The position numbers and the translations under genes are program-made. Below are positions 61,277 through 64,000 of a stretch of DNA of 64,000 nt, piece after piece (the first letter of the stretch is position 1; every line of letters begins with the position of its first letter). The notes under the pieces are model-generated. The model made no database searches, was not told the origin of the DNA, and worked only from the letters and a program-made list of their open reading frames with translations. The stretch spans positions 155,310-219,309 of the forward strand of contig NZ_DLNQ01000008.1 of the NCBI RefSeq assembly GCF_002479495.1. The letters are read 5' to 3'. The stretch comes from Brevundimonas sp. UBA7506. Lineage in GTDB: Bacteria > Pseudomonadota > Alphaproteobacteria > Caulobacterales > Caulobacteraceae.

Positions 61277-61843
61277 CTACCCGGCTTTGCCAGTAGCAGA
61301 TTGACCGGATGCGGCCTGCTGGAAGCCCTTGGTGGGGAAGAAGGTGTAGCTGAGCGTGATTTCGCGAACCCCCTTGGACTCGGCGTCCGTCGCGATCTCG
61401 GGCGCCACAAAGTACTGGACCGGAAACTCCTTGGTTTCGCCGGGACCGATTTCCTGGCCCTCGAAGCAGAAGCACTGCAGCTTCTGGAAGTAGGGTCCGG
61501 CGCGTTCGGGCACGACGTTGTAGGCCGCCGTCGCGTGGATCGGCTGGTCCGAGGTGTTGGTCACCTTGAAATAGGCCATGCCCGTCTCGCCGATTCGCAC
61601 CCGCTGGCTGATCTGTTCTGCCTTGAAGTCCATCGGCAGGTTGCGGACGTTGGTGTCGAAGCGGATCAGGACGCTCTGGTCCAGAATCTGCGTCGGCGCC
61701 GCCTCGGCCTTCTTCACCGTGCCATCGAAGCCTGTGACCTGACAGAAGAGGCGATACAGCGGCACCGCGGCGAAGGCCGCGCCCGTCATGCCCATGACCA
61801 CGGCGGCGCAGATGAAGGCGACGAGGTTCTTGCGGTCCTTCAC
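61277..61843 (-). CDS. ctaG: Cytochrome c oxidase assembly protein CtaG (Cox11)
   Basis: 188 residues: one N-terminal membrane span (FICAAVVMGMTGAAFAAVPL) and a periplasmic copper domain. Copper cysteines are in LYRLFCQVTGFDG and FQKLQCFCFEGQEIGPGE (CFCF). CtaG supplies copper to the CuB site of subunit I. The start overlaps the coxF-like gene (ATGA). Confidence 0.96.
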   Translation of the reverse strand: MKDRKNLVAFICAAVVMGMTGAAFAAVPLYRLFCQVTGFDGTVKKAEAAPTQILDQSVLIRFDTNVRNLPMDFKAEQISQRVRIGETGMAYFKVTNTSDQPIHATAAYNVVPERAGPYFQKLQCFCFEGQEIGPGETKEFPVQYFVAPEIATDAESKGVREITLSYTFFPTKGFQQAASGQSATGKAG

Positions 61844-62094
61844 TGCGTCGGCCCCGAGACCGGCGCCCCCTCAACCGTGACCGGCGCGGGCAGAGCGGGG
61901 TCGGCCCGTTCCAGCGTCGCCGCAGCCGCCGCCTCGGCCGCCTTGCGAGCCTCGGTGTTGCGCTGAAGATTCGTCACGGTGACGATGAAGACCAGGACGA
62001 TGAAGCCGACCAGGCCCAGGGCGATGGCGACGTTGCGACGCTTGCGCGCCTGCACTTGTTCGTCGGTCAGTTTGATGAAGTTCGGACGGGTCAC
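61840..62094 (-). CDS. Small CoxF-like oxidase cluster protein
   Basis: 84 residues with one membrane span (RNVAIALGLVGFIVLVFIVTV) after a charged N terminus KLTDEQVQARKRR; the rest is a polar Ala-rich periplasmic tail. Proteins of this shape lie between ctaB and ctaG in many alphaproteobacteria and are called CoxF there; a role in oxidase assembly is inferred from position. Overlaps ctaG by 4 bases. Confidence 0.87.
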   Translation of the reverse strand: MTRPNFIKLTDEQVQARKRRNVAIALGLVGFIVLVFIVTVTNLQRNTEARKAAEAAAAATLERADPALPAPVTVEGAPVSGPTQ

Positions 62095-62098
62095 GCGG

Positions 62099-63076
62099 TC
62101 AGGCTCCCAGGCCCGGCAGCTGCTCGACCAGCAAGGCCGAGAACAGCGCCATCAGATACAGGATGGAGAAGGCGAACAGGTTACGGGCCGGTTTGGCCTC
62201 GGCCCGGACGTCGTACAATGCGGCCTCTCGCCCCACCGCCTCGACCTTGTCCGGCTGGTCGCCGGCGCGCGAGCGCCACAGGCGGATCGCCAGGGCCAGG
62301 AAGAAGAGGCCGCCGGCCACCGAGACCGCCAGATAGACGACGCCGCCCAGCCCCAGGAAGGCCGGGGCGATGGCCACCGGCACGAAGATCAGGGTGTAGA
62401 TCAGGATCTGCAGACGGGTCGACCTGGCGCCGCGCGCCACCGGCATCATCGGGATGCCCGCCTTGGCGTAGTCGCCGGCCGAATAGAGGGCCAGGGCCCA
62501 GGAATGCGGCGGGGTCCACAGGAAGATGATGGCGAACAGCAGCCAGGCTTGCCAGGGCGCATCGCCGGTGACCGCCGCCCAGCCGATCACCGGCGGGAAG
62601 GCGCCCGCTGCGCCGCCGATCACAATGTTCTGGGGCGTCCGGCGCTTGAGCAGCAGGGTGTAGAAACCGGCGTAATAGACAATGGTCAGGGCCAGCAGAC
62701 CGCCGGCCAGCCAGTTGGTCGTCATGCCCAGCAGCATGACGGAGAAGATCGACAGGACGACGCCGAAGGCCATGGCGTCATTCTTGCGGACGCGGCCCGC
62801 CGCGACCGGGCGGCCGCGCGTGCGGCGCATCAGGGCGTCGGTCTCGCCCTCCAGCGCCATGTTCAGGGCGCCGGCGGCCCCGGCCCCCACGGCGATGCAC
62901 AGCACGGCGATGGCGGCCAACAGGAAGTTGGGATGCCCCGGCGCGACCACCAGGCCCGTCACGGCGGTGAAGACCACCAGCGACATGACGCGCGGCTTCA
63001 GCAGTTGGAAGAAGTCTTCCGGCTGAGCGGTGGTGACGAGGGGGGTCTCGCGAGTGGGGCGGTCGGTCATGGTCAT
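62099..63076 (-). CDS. ctaB: Haem O synthase (protohaem IX farnesyltransferase), CtaB
   Basis: 325 residues, about nine membrane spans, attaching the farnesyl chain to haem b. Motifs: DFFQLLKPRVMSLVVFTAVTG, the NMALEGETDALMRRTRGRPV block (first Asp of the usual NxxxDxxxD is Glu here), YTLLLKRRTPQNIVIGGAAG and WTPPHSWALALYSAGDY. Start at 63076 or the second ATG at 63070. A terminator-like hairpin at 63088-63117 lies upstream, after ctaD. Confidence 0.95.
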   Translation of the reverse strand: MTMTDRPTRETPLVTTAQPEDFFQLLKPRVMSLVVFTAVTGLVVAPGHPNFLLAAIAVLCIAVGAGAAGALNMALEGETDALMRRTRGRPVAAGRVRKNDAMAFGVVLSIFSVMLLGMTTNWLAGGLLALTIVYYAGFYTLLLKRRTPQNIVIGGAAGAFPPVIGWAAVTGDAPWQAWLLFAIIFLWTPPHSWALALYSAGDYAKAGIPMMPVARGARSTRLQILIYTLIFVPVAIAPAFLGLGGVVYLAVSVAGGLFFLALAIRLWRSRAGDQPDKVEAVGREAALYDVRAEAKPARNLFAFSILYLMALFSALLVEQLPGLGA

Positions 63077-63087
63077 AAAAAGCCGAA

Positions 63088-63117
63088 GGCCGCCCTTCCG
63101 GTTGCGAAAGGGCGGCC
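63088..63117 (-). terminator. Terminator-like hairpin between ctaD and ctaB
   Basis: On the minus strand GGCCGCCCTT pairs perfectly with AAGGGCGGCC around a 10-base loop, followed by TTCGGCTTTTT. It starts about 24 bases after the ctaD stop and could end or reduce transcription before ctaB. The T run is a little interrupted. Confidence 0.72.
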
Positions 63118-63140
63118 TCTCCAGGGTTATCCGGATCGGA

Positions 63141-64000
<860 letters not shown>

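Overview
The window is a stretch of a GC-rich alphaproteobacterial chromosome, most likely family Caulobacteraceae and close to Brevundimonas. Three things suggest this: CpdR and a PdeA-like GEDEF/EAL phosphodiesterase are both present, glucose goes through an Entner-Doudoroff zwf-pgl-edd-glk cluster, and the intergenic regions carry many long paired palindromes of the kind known from Caulobacter. Almost everything is ordinary core genome; no prophage, integron, CRISPR array or insertion sequence was seen. The genus is an inference from protein resemblance, not from a search.

Layout. 1-2.8 kb: two tandem S46 dipeptidyl-peptidase genes, the first cut by the window edge. 2.9-6 kb: a three-gene ABC exporter (FtsX-like permease, ATPase, HlyD adaptor) closed by a terminator. 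6-12.3 kb: enoyl-CoA hydratase, an unlisted 52-residue small protein with its own promoter and terminator, DUF1289, a retropepsin-like protease, the peptidoglycan recycling pair LdcA/Mpl, and a hybrid histidine kinase. 12.3-23.4 kb: an iron and redox block with two TonB-dependent receptors, PepSY, DUF2271, DUF4198, ApbE, a flavodoxin-type reductase, PiuC and a ferredoxin reductase, with three copies of a TGC(A/G)A-N5-TCGCA box. 23.5-30.7 kb: histidine biosynthesis led by a TrpR-family regulator (hisG, hisD, hisC'-hisB fusion, hisH, hisA, hisF, hisIE). 30.7-36 kb: zwf, pgl, edd, glk. 36-45 kb: two small lipoproteins, hmgA, a DUF559 nuclease inside a palindromic element, two acyl-CoA dehydrogenases, a 2-hydroxyacid dehydrogenase with a stand-alone Lrp sensor domain, an esterase, eda and ppa. 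45-55.4 kb: DUF599, a candidate small RNA, N-formylglutamate amidohydrolase, cpdR, tRNA-Val(GAC), gloB, sixA, pyrD, a second hybrid kinase, a solitary vsr, a peroxiredoxin and YqgE. 55.6-64 kb (minus strand): pdeA-like gene, GNAT, M16 peptidase, surf1, DUF983, ctaE, ctaG, coxF-like, ctaB and the 3' part of ctaD, the aa3 cytochrome oxidase cluster.

The points most worth a second look are: (i) the HisC-like half of the HisB fusion, which has lost the PLP lysine and other cofactor motifs yet stays in frame; (ii) a perfect 9-bp inverted repeat over the promoter of the TrpR-family gene that heads the his cluster; (iii) a DUF559 endonuclease gene sitting in the middle of a palindromic element that elsewhere in the window occurs empty; (iv) a DUF2271 protein with an ApbE-type flavinylation motif beside ApbE, PepSY and a membrane-anchored reductase; (v) a well-formed 52-residue gene; and (vi) a candidate small RNA with pyrimidine-rich loops.
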